The notes: generated by a model not told the origin, from the sequence alone. 6,910 nucleotides of DNA from Acidimicrobiaceae bacterium (GCA_003158835.1 PMLI01000184.1:1-6910), one strand, 5' to 3'; positions 1-6,118 are shown, counted from the first letter of the stretch. A program made the numbers and translations.

Positions 1-4
1 CACC

Positions 5-46
5 ATGACGTCTTCACATTTGGGACGTCATCATCTTCACATTTGG
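5..46. repeat. Direct plus inverted repeat cluster at left edge, possible IS terminus
   Basis: The 13-mer TCTTCACATTTGG occurs exactly at 11-23 and again at 34-46, a 23-bp period. An 8-bp inverted repeat is superimposed: ATGACGTC at 5-12 and its reverse complement GACGTCAT at 24-31, with an 11-nt loop. A third ATGACGTC lies at 142-149. Repeated short terminal motifs of this sort are known from ends of some insertion sequences (IS21-family elements carry multiple terminal repeats). That link is inference: no transposase is visible, and the rest of any element would be left of position 1. On the minus strand a GTG at 17-15 opens a frame running off the left edge, which would fit a transposase start but is far too short to identify. 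The repeats are certain; the interpretation is weak. Confidence 0.5.
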
Positions 47-127
47 CAGTGACCGGTATGACGGGAGCACCGTAGCCACCGCCTGGCGGCAACCGGGCGC
101 ACCAGGGCCCAGCCTGGCTGCGGTGAA

Positions 128-145
128 CCTCTATGACCTCTATGA
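128..145. repeat. 9-bp tandem duplication
   Basis: CCTCTATGA is present twice head to tail (128-136 and 137-145) and runs directly into another ATGACGTC motif at 142-149. No other feature is visible between 47 and 175 except a weak promoter-like pair (36-62). The duplication lies upstream of the DUF1841 gene. It may be replication slippage, or part of the same repeat family as the left-edge cluster. No function can be assigned. Confidence 0.4.
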
Positions 146-226
146 CGTCGAGGCGGAGCCGCCGGGCAGTACAGGTTGCCGTTGGAGCCTCGTGCGGTCG
201 TCCCCTGCAAGCAGTACCGTTCTCCC

Positions 227-742
227 ATGAGCGAGGCTGCTCGCAAGGCGTTTGCCTGCCCTCCGGGCGCGGGACAAGTCGACGGTATCGACCTGGCATT
301 TCTCGACCCCGCCGACGAAGCCCAGCGTCGGGCACTGATCAAGGCTGAGCACCCGGAGCTGCAGGAGGCCCTCGGTACCGGCCTCCGCGAAGTCAGGCGA
401 GCTAACGAGACCATGAACCCCACTTTGCACATTGCCATGCACGAGATCGTCGCCAACCAGCTCTGGGCCGACGACCCACCCGAGATGTGGCAGACGGCCG
501 AGCGGCTGACCGCTGCCGGCTACGAGCGCCACAAGGTGCTGCACATGCTGGGTTCCGTCGTCTCCGCCCAGGTTTGGGGGGCACTCGCCAGTAACGCCCC
601 GTACGATCTTGAGCGCGTCCGCTTGGAGCTGGCCGCCCTGCCCGAGGGCTGGGAGGCCCAAGCGGAGCAGTGGCCGTTGGAACGCAGCCGGAACCGGGCT
701 GAACGCCGAGCCGAGGAACGGCGCCGCCGGCAGGCGCACTGA
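227..742 (+). CDS. DUF1841 family protein
   Basis: This encodes a 171-residue cytosolic protein of the DUF1841 family, whose function is unknown. The family core is clear: DLAFLDPAD (about 22-30), then NPTLHIAMHEIVANQLW (64-80), DDPPEMW (82-88) and GYERHKVLHMLGSVVS (98-113). Two HxxxH motifs stand out (His68/His72 and His102/His106), which would suit a metal site, but this is inference. The C-terminus (about 153-168) is strongly basic and likely disordered. No signal peptide or membrane segment is seen. The frame stays open to a TTG at 176, which would add 17 residues with no family resemblance. I chose the ATG at 227, although neither start has a convincing Shine-Dalgarno. The gene is alone on the plus strand and converges on the DinB gene, so the neighbours give no hint of its role. 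Family assignment is confident; function is unknown. Confidence 0.85.
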   Translation: MSEAARKAFACPPGAGQVDGIDLAFLDPADEAQRRALIKAEHPELQEALGTGLREVRRANETMNPTLHIAMHEIVANQLWADDPPEMWQTAERLTAAGYERHKVLHMLGSVVSAQVWGALASNAPYDLERVRLELAALPEGWEAQAEQWPLERSRNRAERRAEERRRRQAH

Positions 743-770
743 GCCCTAAACATTTCAGCACCGCACCCAG

Positions 771-806
771 ACGCCCACGGCCTCAGGAGCCGTGGTGTTA
801 TGGCGT
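771..806. terminator. Weak hairpin between convergent genes, candidate bidirectional terminator
   Basis: The 71-nt gap between the two convergent stop codons contains CCACGGC at 775-781 and its exact complement GCCGTGG at 789-795 with a 7-nt loop. An outer pair, ACGCC (771-775) with GGCGT (802-806), could extend the structure through a bulge. There is no T-tract on either strand, so this is not a classical intrinsic terminator. Position is the main support. Confidence 0.35.
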
Positions 807-813
807 TGGCCCG

Positions 814-1323
814 CTACTCCCCGACTGAGCCATCGATCGCCTCACGTAGGAAATCGGCGTGGCCGGCGTGACGGGCGGTCTCTTCGATGAGATGCAGCAG
901 AACCCAGCGGAGCGAGAAATGCTGGCCGTTGCGCAGCGTTTGGGCAGACATCTGGTCCAATCCGGCAGCCGCGGCGACGATTTGGCGGGTACGCTCACAG
1001 GCTTCGCGATAGCGGTTTCGCAACTGCTCGGGCTCAAGGTCTTCCGCAGTGCGGAATTCCCAGTTGGGGTCTGCCCCCCAATCTACGGTCGCCCAAGGCT
1101 CACGGTCCGGCCGTCCGCTGAACCGCACTTCCATCCAGTTCTCCTCCACCAGCGATAGGTGGTAGAGGAGGCCCGCCAGCGTCAGCTCGGACGGAGGATG
1201 CCTGAACACCAGCTGTGCGTGGATGAGACCTTCCGTCTTCGACAGCACCGTCTCCCGCTGATAGTCGAGGTACTCGACCAGCAGGCTGAACTCAGAGCCT
1301 CGGGGGTTTGGGTCGGTCCGCAC
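814..1323 (-). CDS. DinB / DUF664 family protein (mycothiol-transferase-like)
   Basis: This encodes a 169-residue four-helix-bundle protein of the DinB/DUF664 superfamily. Characterised actinobacterial relatives are metal-dependent thiol (mycothiol) S-transferases; the substrate here is unknown. The expected metal triad is visible: His55 in LLYHLSLVEENW, and the pair His152/His156 in ETARHAGHADFLREAIDG near the C-terminus. The N-terminus, V-RTDPNP followed by LLVEYLDYQRETV, is typical of DUF664. The start is therefore placed at the GTG at 1323, with only a poor GGTCGG upstream. The frame continues upstream to 1644, but that stretch overlaps rhaB and is low-complexity, so it was excluded. CATACT (1335-1330 on the minus strand) sits 6 nt before the GTG. 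It could be a -10 box for a near-leaderless mRNA, but the matching -35 is weak. The gene lies 112 nt downstream of rhaB in the same direction. Operon membership is uncertain and no rhamnose role is implied. Confidence 0.85.
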   Translation of the reverse strand: MRTDPNPRGSEFSLLVEYLDYQRETVLSKTEGLIHAQLVFRHPPSELTLAGLLYHLSLVEENWMEVRFSGRPDREPWATVDWGADPNWEFRTAEDLEPEQLRNRYREACERTRQIVAAAAGLDQMSAQTLRNGQHFSLRWVLLHLIEETARHAGHADFLREAIDGSVGE

Positions 1324-1377
1324 CCGACCAGTATGACAGTGGTGACACAACTTGCCACCCTGCACGACGAGAGCCTC

Positions 1378-1413
1378 GTGGCCGGCTCCGACGTGGCCGG
1401 CTCTGACGTGGCC
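1378..1413. repeat. 15-bp tandem repeat, 2.4 copies
   Basis: The unit GTGGCCGGCTCCGAC (1378-1392) is followed by a copy with one C-to-T change (1393-1407) and then a 6-nt partial copy (1408-1413). It fills part of the rhaB-DinB intergenic gap. A run of eight G (1428-1435) abuts the rhaB stop codon. The repeat could be read as codons (V-A-G-S-D on the plus strand), but no credible gene covers it. It is probably slippage-prone spacer; a regulatory role cannot be shown. Confidence 0.6.
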
Positions 1414-1435
1414 GAGGCCATGGGCCCGGGGGGGG

Positions 1436-2920
1436 TCAGCGGGCGGGGGCGAGCTCGCGGAGTCGCCGGCGGGCGACGTTCGCCGCTTGGCACAGAGCGG
1501 GGTCAGGCTCGTACCTCTTGGTCGGGAACGACCTCGATACGAGCGCCCGCATCTCTTGTCGGTCCCCGACCTGACCGGCGGCGCGCAACTGGACGAGCAG
1601 GTTACCGATGGCCGAGGCCTCCACTGGCCCGGCCACGACGTCAAGGCCCGTGGCCGCCGCGATCAGACCGAGGAGGAGCTTGTTGGCCACACCACCGCCT
1701 ACGACATGGACGCCCTGCACGCTGTGCTTGGCCAAGCGCTGGGCCTCCGCCAGGGTCGCGGCGATGGCAAGGGCCATGCTGTCGATAATGCAGCGAACGA
1801 GCTCGGCGTCACTGCCCGGCACCGGCTCGCCGTTCCTGGCACACGCGGCCCGCACCAGCGCCGCCATGTTGCCGGGCCGGGCAAAATCGGGGTCGCCCGT
1901 GTCAACCAGGGAACGGAAGGCAGGCCAACGAGCCGCTTCCCCCAACAGTTGGCCGATGTTTTGGGGGTGGCCGGAAAGTGCCCAGTTGCGTTCGCACTCC
2001 TGGAGCATCCAGTGACCCATCACGTTGCGGAGGAACCGGACGGTGCCGTCCACTCCGAGCTCGTTGGAAAAGTTCGCCTGCCGGCTGTCCTCGTCGATCA
2101 CGGGCCGCTCGAGCTCGAGGCCCACCAGGGACCACGTCCCGCACACGACGTAGGCGAAGTCGTCGACCAGGGCGGGCGCCGCCAGGACGGCCGAGGCCGT
2201 GTCGTGAGAAGCCACGGCGACAACCGATAGGGGAGACTTCATCTCGACACTGGCGGCCACTTCGGCCAGAACGGGCCCGACCATCTGCCCGGGCTGGACC
2301 GCCGGCGCGAACAAGTCAGTACGCAACCCGAGCAACGCCAGCACCGGTTCGACGAGCTGGCCCGTCCGCACGTCGATGAGCTGGGTGGTCGAAGCGTTCG
2401 TCCGCTCGAATCGCCGCTCTCCCGTAAGGAAATAAGCCAGCAGGTCGGGCACCAAAAGCAGCTGTGAGGCGGCCGCGTACGCGGCGCTGTCTCTTTCCGC
2501 CAGGAGCTGGAACATCGTGTTGATCTCCATCTCCTGGATCCCGGTGGCGTCATATATGCGCCCGGCGCCGACTATCCGATCGGCCTCCTCGAGCCGGCCC
2601 GCGGTCCGGTCGTCGCGGTAGTGGAACGGTGGCCCGAGGAGGTGGCCGGCCGGGTCGACCAACCCGTAGTCGACGCCCCACCCATCGATACCGGCCCACA
2701 GAGGCTCCCCGTCCACCTGGCGCGAAAGCTCGGCCAGGCCCTCGAGCATGCCCTGGTGGATCCGGAGCACGTTCCAGTGCAGACCGTCGGGCAGGCTCAC
2801 CGGACCGTTGGCCAGCCGCCTGACCTCGGAGGCGACAAGACGGTCCCCCTCGAGGCGCCCGGAGAACAAACGGGCACTCGAGGCGCCCAGATCGATGGCG
2901 GCATGCAGTCTCGGCCTCAT
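1436..2920 (-). CDS. rhaB: Rhamnulokinase RhaB (FGGY kinase family)
   Basis: This cytosolic enzyme transfers phosphate from ATP to L-rhamnulose to give L-rhamnulose 1-phosphate, the second committed step of L-rhamnose catabolism. The protein is 494 residues from the ATG at 2920 and aligns by eye with E. coli RhaB along its whole length. In this numbering the motifs are: N-terminal phosphate loop DLGASSAR (10-17); IDGWGVDYG (78-86); NASTTQL (175-181); ASHDTASAV with the likely catalytic Asp240 (237-245); CGTWSL (260-265); the C-terminal ATPase-fold motif VVGGGVANKLL (406-416); and GPVEASAIGN (431-440). I prefer ATG 2920 because the first motif then begins at residue 10 as in E. coli and an AGGCGGG lies just upstream. 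An in-frame GTG at 2947 would add nine residues and has no Shine-Dalgarno. The gene begins 53 nt after the rhaI stop and is probably cotranscribed with it. It is intact, with no missing key residue. Confidence 0.95.
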   Translation of the reverse strand: MRPRLHAAIDLGASSARLFSGRLEGDRLVASEVRRLANGPVSLPDGLHWNVLRIHQGMLEGLAELSRQVDGEPLWAGIDGWGVDYGLVDPAGHLLGPPFHYRDDRTAGRLEEADRIVGAGRIYDATGIQEMEINTMFQLLAERDSAAYAAASQLLLVPDLLAYFLTGERRFERTNASTTQLIDVRTGQLVEPVLALLGLRTDLFAPAVQPGQMVGPVLAEVAASVEMKSPLSVVAVASHDTASAVLAAPALVDDFAYVVCGTWSLVGLELERPVIDEDSRQANFSNELGVDGTVRFLRNVMGHWMLQECERNWALSGHPQNIGQLLGEAARWPAFRSLVDTGDPDFARPGNMAALVRAACARNGEPVPGSDAELVRCIIDSMALAIAATLAEAQRLAKHSVQGVHVVGGGVANKLLLGLIAAATGLDVVAGPVEASAIGNLLVQLRAAGQVGDRQEMRALVSRSFPTKRYEPDPALCQAANVARRRLRELAPAR

Positions 2921-2973
2921 CTTCGCCGCACCCGCCTGCTCACCCACGGCTGCGCCGGCTGGGTGCCATTGCT

Positions 2974-4140
2974 TCAGCCTCCCCAGCCAACTCCGGTGCT
3001 GCCGGCCCGCTCGGCCCGCACCCGCTCGGCGTGCCCCGAACGGGCATATGCACCAATCGGGTCAGGGTCGATGCCCATTTCTTCGCGCAGTTCAGCCAGC
3101 AGCGGTCGCACGTCGGTGCTGAACGCATCGACGAGCACGCCGTTGGCGCCCATCACGTCGCCCTCTTGCTGAGCCGCCTTCAGCGCCTCCCGGTCGACCA
3201 GGAGGGCTTTGGCGGTGGCCTCCTGGACGTTCATCACCGATCGGATTTCGGCCGGGACCTTGTCCTCGATGTTGTGGCACTGGTCGAGCATGAAAGCGAC
3301 GGCGGAGCCTGGGCGATGGGCACCCACGGCCACTATCTCGGAAAGGATGCGGAACAGCTGGTAGGGGTCGGCGGCTCCGACCAGAAGATCGTCGTCGGCG
3401 TAGAAGCGACTGTTGAAATGGAACCCTCCGAGACGGCCAAGACGGAGCAGGCATGCGACGATGAACTCGATGTTGGTCCCCGGGGCGTGGTGACCCGTGT
3501 CCACGAGCACATTGGCCTTGGGGCCGAGGGCCAAGCAGTGCGACAGCGAAGTCCCCCAGTCGGGCACATCCATGGTGTAAAAGCCAGGCTCAAAGAGCTT
3601 GTACTCGAGGAGCATGCCGACGCCGTCCGGCATGGCGGCGTAGGTCTCCCGCAGTGCCTCGGCCAGGCGGTCCTGGCGGGCTCGGATGTCGTCCTGGCCG
3701 GGGTAATTCGTGCCGTCGGCGAACCACAGGCTCACAGTCGGCGACCCGACCGCGACGGCGATGTCCACGCACTCGAGCAGGTGGTCGGTGGCCTTTCTGC
3801 GCACCTTCGGATCGGGATGGCAGACGCTGCCGAGACGGTACTCGTCTTCTTGGAAGATGTTGGGGTTGATGGCGCCGATACGCATCCCGAGCTCCGCCGC
3901 ATGCTTGGACAGCGTGGCGTAATCGTCGACGCGGTCCCAGGGAATATGCAGAGCGACCGAGGGGGCGACCCCGGTAAGGCGGTGAACGAGGGCGGCGTCT
4001 TCGATCTTTTCGTACGGGTCCCGCGCCGCCGCCGGGTTGCGGTACACCTTGAACCGAGTACCCGTGTTGCCGTAAGCCCACGAAGGCGTTTCGATCCATT
4101 GTTGGCGCAGCTCTTGCTTGATCTCGTTTTTGGATGTCAT
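2974..4140 (-). CDS. rhaI: L-rhamnose isomerase RhaI (P. stutzeri / gram-positive type)
   Basis: This enzyme interconverts L-rhamnose and L-rhamnulose. It is a metal-dependent TIM-barrel enzyme of the xylose-isomerase-like fold, cytosolic, 388 residues. The metal and substrate ligands can be placed by comparison with the Pseudomonas stutzeri enzyme: Glu179 and Lys181 in LLEYKLFEPG, Asp214 and His217 in VDTGHH, His241 in FHFN, Asp249 and Asp251 in YADDD, and Asp286 in MLDQCHNIE. The spacings match that enzyme's (Glu219, Asp254, His257, His281, Asp289, Asp291, Asp327) to within one residue. The ATG at 4140 has a good Shine-Dalgarno (GGAAAGG, 4152-4146, 5-nt gap). It is the first gene after the promoter/operator at 4236-4292, with a predicted leader of roughly 115 nt, and rhaB follows it. 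The extreme C-terminus (about 367-388) is Gly/Arg-rich and probably variable. It is unrelated in fold to E. coli-style annotations of neighbouring FucI/AraA-like proteins. Confidence 0.95.
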   Translation of the reverse strand: MTSKNEIKQELRQQWIETPSWAYGNTGTRFKVYRNPAAARDPYEKIEDAALVHRLTGVAPSVALHIPWDRVDDYATLSKHAAELGMRIGAINPNIFQEDEYRLGSVCHPDPKVRRKATDHLLECVDIAVAVGSPTVSLWFADGTNYPGQDDIRARQDRLAEALRETYAAMPDGVGMLLEYKLFEPGFYTMDVPDWGTSLSHCLALGPKANVLVDTGHHAPGTNIEFIVACLLRLGRLGGFHFNSRFYADDDLLVGAADPYQLFRILSEIVAVGAHRPGSAVAFMLDQCHNIEDKVPAEIRSVMNVQEATAKALLVDREALKAAQQEGDVMGANGVLVDAFSTDVRPLLAELREEMGIDPDPIGAYARSGHAERVRAERAGSTGVGWGG

Positions 4141-4145
4141 TGGAA

Positions 4146-4152
4146 CCTTTCC
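4146..4152 (-). promoter_or_regulatory. Ribosome binding site of rhaI
   Basis: On the minus strand GGAAAGG lies 5 nt upstream of the rhaI ATG. It is the clearest Shine-Dalgarno in the window and fixes the rhaI start, in contrast to the weak sites ahead of rhaB, the FucI-like gene and the DinB gene. Confidence 0.7.
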
Positions 4153-4235
4153 CGCTGCGCACAGTCATGTGGGGCGCGTCGTCAACCCGGAACGGTCACC
4201 TCCCCGATCTGGCCTCGAAGGCAACCGCCAAGAAA

Positions 4236-4257
4236 ATGAAACGTTCAAATCGTTTCG
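4236..4257 (-). promoter_or_regulatory. Candidate LacI-family operator overlapping the rhaI transcription start
   Basis: On the minus strand, GAAACG (4256-4251) and CGTTTC (4243-4238) form a perfect 6-bp inverted repeat with a 7-nt A/T-rich spacer. The right part can also be read as TTGAACGTTTCA, one base off the centre-CG palindrome typical of LacI-family operators. It is markedly more A/T-rich than its surroundings. Its position, right at the +1 expected from the adjacent promoter, is where a repressor would block transcription. LacI-family regulators are known to control rhamnose genes in some actinobacteria. No regulator gene is in the window, so its identity is inference. Confidence 0.5.
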
Positions 4258-4263
4258 CGTGTG

Positions 4264-4292
4264 AGGATACAGCCTGGTTCTCGCGCTGTCAA
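4264..4292 (-). promoter_or_regulatory. Sigma70-type promoter of rhaI-rhaB
   Basis: On the minus strand a perfect -35 box TTGACA (4292-4287) is followed by exactly 17 nt and a -10 box TATCCT (4269-4264, 4 of 6 consensus positions). The -35 starts 14 nt after the stop codon of the FucI-like gene, so the whole promoter is intergenic. The predicted start point is near 4257. It implies that rhaI-rhaB can be transcribed separately from rhaM and the transporter genes, under control of the overlapping operator candidate. Confidence 0.7.
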
Positions 4293-4306
4293 GGGCCAGT
4301 GCGGTA

Positions 4307-5755
4307 CTAGGAGCCGAAAGGGCGAGCTTTCGACGCGACCTCTATCACCTCGATGCCCAACAGCTCGGCCACAGCCGACAGATCCCCGGCCCGGTGCCCT
4401 GTTCCCAGCGCCCAGTGATGAGCGGATTGCGCCGACCACGCGTCACACCATGCGCCTGGATCGCAGGCGAAGTCGACCCGCGACGTCGTGTTGCCGATCT
4501 GGAGCAGCGGTCCGGCCCGCACCGTTCCCTCTGAGACGACGAAGCGCAGGTTGCCGTGACGCCCCTGACTGATGCCGAAGGCCGTGACCGGGCCATGGGC
4601 CACGTCGAACTCCACCGAAACCCCCCAGCCTCTTTTGCCGTGGAAGACTCCCAAGCCCCGCAGGAGAGGGCGGCCTTCGCTGATGGCCAGGTGGGCCGGG
4701 CCGTCGTGCCCCATCTCCACCACCCCGTCGCGGAAGTTGAGCGCCTGCATCTCTGTAAATGAGCCCCCGGCTCCGAGCCGGTCCATGACGAGCATGGCCA
4801 GTGACGTACGCAGCTCGTACTCTCCACAGGCAGGGACCCCGGCCGCGGTTAGCAGCGAAGCACCCAGGATCAGACCGGCACCCAGGCGTTCGTGCATCTC
4901 GCCGTCGCGCCCCCGGTGGTAGTAAGCGAGGGAACCGAGCGCAAACTCGTCCACCAGGTGGTCCAGGCCCACCGAGACCTGCGCCGCCCAGTCAAGGTCC
5001 TCGACTTCCACAGAGGAGTCGATGTCGAACACCGAGCGGACCTGGTCCAGCTTGTCGGCCACTTCCTTCGCCGTGACCTTGGCCACCAGGACACGCAGGT
5101 CGTCCATCTCGAGCACCTCGACATGACCGCCAAGCATGGCCGGGATAAAAGTCAGGTCGGTGGAAACGTCGTACATCCCCGGGTAGAGGTGCCCCATCAG
5201 GCCGTGACGTCCGGTCCGCAGCGCCTTGCGGACTGCGGCCGCCTTCACCCAGCGGCCGATGCGCTCCCACGCCCGTTCGTCGGCCAGGTAGCCGGAAACA
5301 GACCGAAAAGCGATGCCACAGCGCTCGAAGGCGTTGGCAACCTCGGGAAGAGGACAACAACCGCAGTACGCGAGCCACTCGCCCGTGCCGAAACTGGCGT
5401 GGTCCATCGACTCGGTGGGTTGCAGGTTGATCAGCAGCACCGGTGCCCCCGTGCGCTGAGCGATCGGGACGACCATCGTGGCGGTCATATAGGTCGTGAG
5501 GAACATGACGATAAGGTCGCACCCGGCCGCCCTGAGCATCTCGGCCGCCCGGCCCGCCTCCTGGGCGTCCGATATGAACCCGGCGTCGACCACTACGGCG
5601 TCGAATTGCCCCAGCCTCCCCGACACGGCTGCGGCGGACAGCTCCAACTGCGGCAAGAGGTTGGGGAACTGCGGCCAATAGGCGCCGAGGCCGCCGGCCA
5701 CGAGCCCTATTACGGGTCGTTGGCTCGGGCGGAAGCGCGTTACCTCGGTCGTCAT
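4307..5755 (-). CDS. L-fucose/L-arabinose isomerase family protein
   Basis: This 482-residue protein belongs to the FucI/AraA superfamily, metal-dependent aldose-ketose isomerases, and is probably cytosolic. Segments line up by eye with AraA: the N-terminal Rossmann-like region (IGLVAGGLGAYWPQFPN, about 16-32), then CGEYELRTSL with Glu312, SFTEMQALNF with Glu335, EMGHDGPAH with His350, and SAHHWALGTGH with His446/447. These would match AraA's metal ligands Glu306, Glu333, His350 and His450, so the protein looks catalytically competent. An odd CGCC cluster sits at 131-134. The substrate cannot be read from sequence: L-fucose, L- or D-arabinose, or L-rhamnose are all possible. The ATG at 5755 lies 3 nt after the rhaM stop with no good Shine-Dalgarno, indicating translational coupling. 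Its presence beside a complete RhaI is unusual. Family call is firm; function is open. Confidence 0.82.
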   Translation of the reverse strand: MTTEVTRFRPSQRPVIGLVAGGLGAYWPQFPNLLPQLELSAAAVSGRLGQFDAVVVDAGFISDAQEAGRAAEMLRAAGCDLIVMFLTTYMTATMVVPIAQRTGAPVLLINLQPTESMDHASFGTGEWLAYCGCCPLPEVANAFERCGIAFRSVSGYLADERAWERIGRWVKAAAVRKALRTGRHGLMGHLYPGMYDVSTDLTFIPAMLGGHVEVLEMDDLRVLVAKVTAKEVADKLDQVRSVFDIDSSVEVEDLDWAAQVSVGLDHLVDEFALGSLAYYHRGRDGEMHERLGAGLILGASLLTAAGVPACGEYELRTSLAMLVMDRLGAGGSFTEMQALNFRDGVVEMGHDGPAHLAISEGRPLLRGLGVFHGKRGWGVSVEFDVAHGPVTAFGISQGRHGNLRFVVSEGTVRAGPLLQIGNTTSRVDFACDPGAWCDAWSAQSAHHWALGTGHRAGDLSAVAELLGIEVIEVASKARPFGS

Positions 5756-5758
5756 CGC

Positions 5759-6082
5759 TCAGTTGAGGTGAAAGATCTCGGGCTCGGCGCGCATACCCTC
5801 ATCGGGAGTGCCGCCATCGAGCTCGCTGAAGAACTCGGCCATCTGCGCCTGCCATCGGGCATTTACCTCAGTGGCCGCCATGGCAGCCTGGGCGGCGCCA
5901 AAATCGTCGCATTCCAAATAGCCGATAAGAGTGCCGTCGTCGCCGAGGAAGAGGGAATAATTGCGCCAGCCGGCGCTGCGGAGCGCGTCGAGCATCTCCG
6001 GCCACACCTGGGTGTGGCGCCGCACGTATTCCTCTGCCTTTTCGGAGCGGACATGCAACCGGAAACAAATGCGTTGGGTCAT
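5759..6082 (-). CDS. rhaM: L-rhamnose mutarotase RhaM
   Basis: This encodes a small (107-residue) cytosolic enzyme that interconverts the alpha and beta anomers of L-rhamnose, feeding the isomerase with the preferred form. It aligns along its length with E. coli RhaM (104 residues). Tyr19 and His23 in EEYVRRHTQVWPEM match the E. coli active-site Tyr18 and His22, and Trp77 in NARWQAQM matches Trp76. The C-terminus ends EPEIFHLN, like the family's EVFYLP. The ATG at 6082 is chosen because family similarity begins there and GGTGAG lies 6 nt upstream. A longer frame to 6139 would translate part of the upstream hairpin. The gene follows the sugar-binding-protein gene by 95 nt and is nearly fused (3 nt) to the FucI-like gene, placing mutarotation and isomerisation in one transcript. 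Confidence 0.95.
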   Translation of the reverse strand: MTQRICFRLHVRSEKAEEYVRRHTQVWPEMLDALRSAGWRNYSLFLGDDGTLIGYLECDDFGAAQAAMAATEVNARWQAQMAEFFSELDGGTPDEGMRAEPEIFHLN

Positions 6083-6118
6083 CGTTTGCTCACCACGTGC
6101 TCGTCGGGAACGGACAAG

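Noticed and set aside
11..46. Two-copy repeat considered as a CRISPR fragment
   Set aside because: The repeat is only 13 bp with a 10-nt spacer and two copies, and no cas gene is present.
140..739. Minus-strand open frames opposite the DUF1841 gene
   Set aside because: The plus-strand reading matches a known family over its core; the opposite frames are low-complexity shadows.
1324..1644. N-terminal extension of the DinB frame up to 1644
   Set aside because: It overlaps the rhaB C-terminus, is Arg/Pro/Ser-rich, and DUF664 similarity starts at the GTG at 1323.
2921..2947. Upstream GTG start of rhaB at 2947
   Set aside because: It adds nine unsupported residues and lacks a Shine-Dalgarno; ATG 2920 matches the E. 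coli RhaB N-terminus. It cannot be wholly excluded.
4141..4235. rhaI leader considered as a riboswitch, or as carrying a short upstream ORF (GTG at 4194, 5 codons)
   Set aside because: No recognisable riboswitch core is visible, and the purine-rich stretch directly abuts the GTG, too close to act as its Shine-Dalgarno.
3031..4239. 402-codon plus-strand open frame opposite rhaI
   Set aside because: It is exactly antisense to a gene with complete RhaI active-site spacing. Long antisense frames are expected in high-GC DNA, and its translation shows no recognisable domain.
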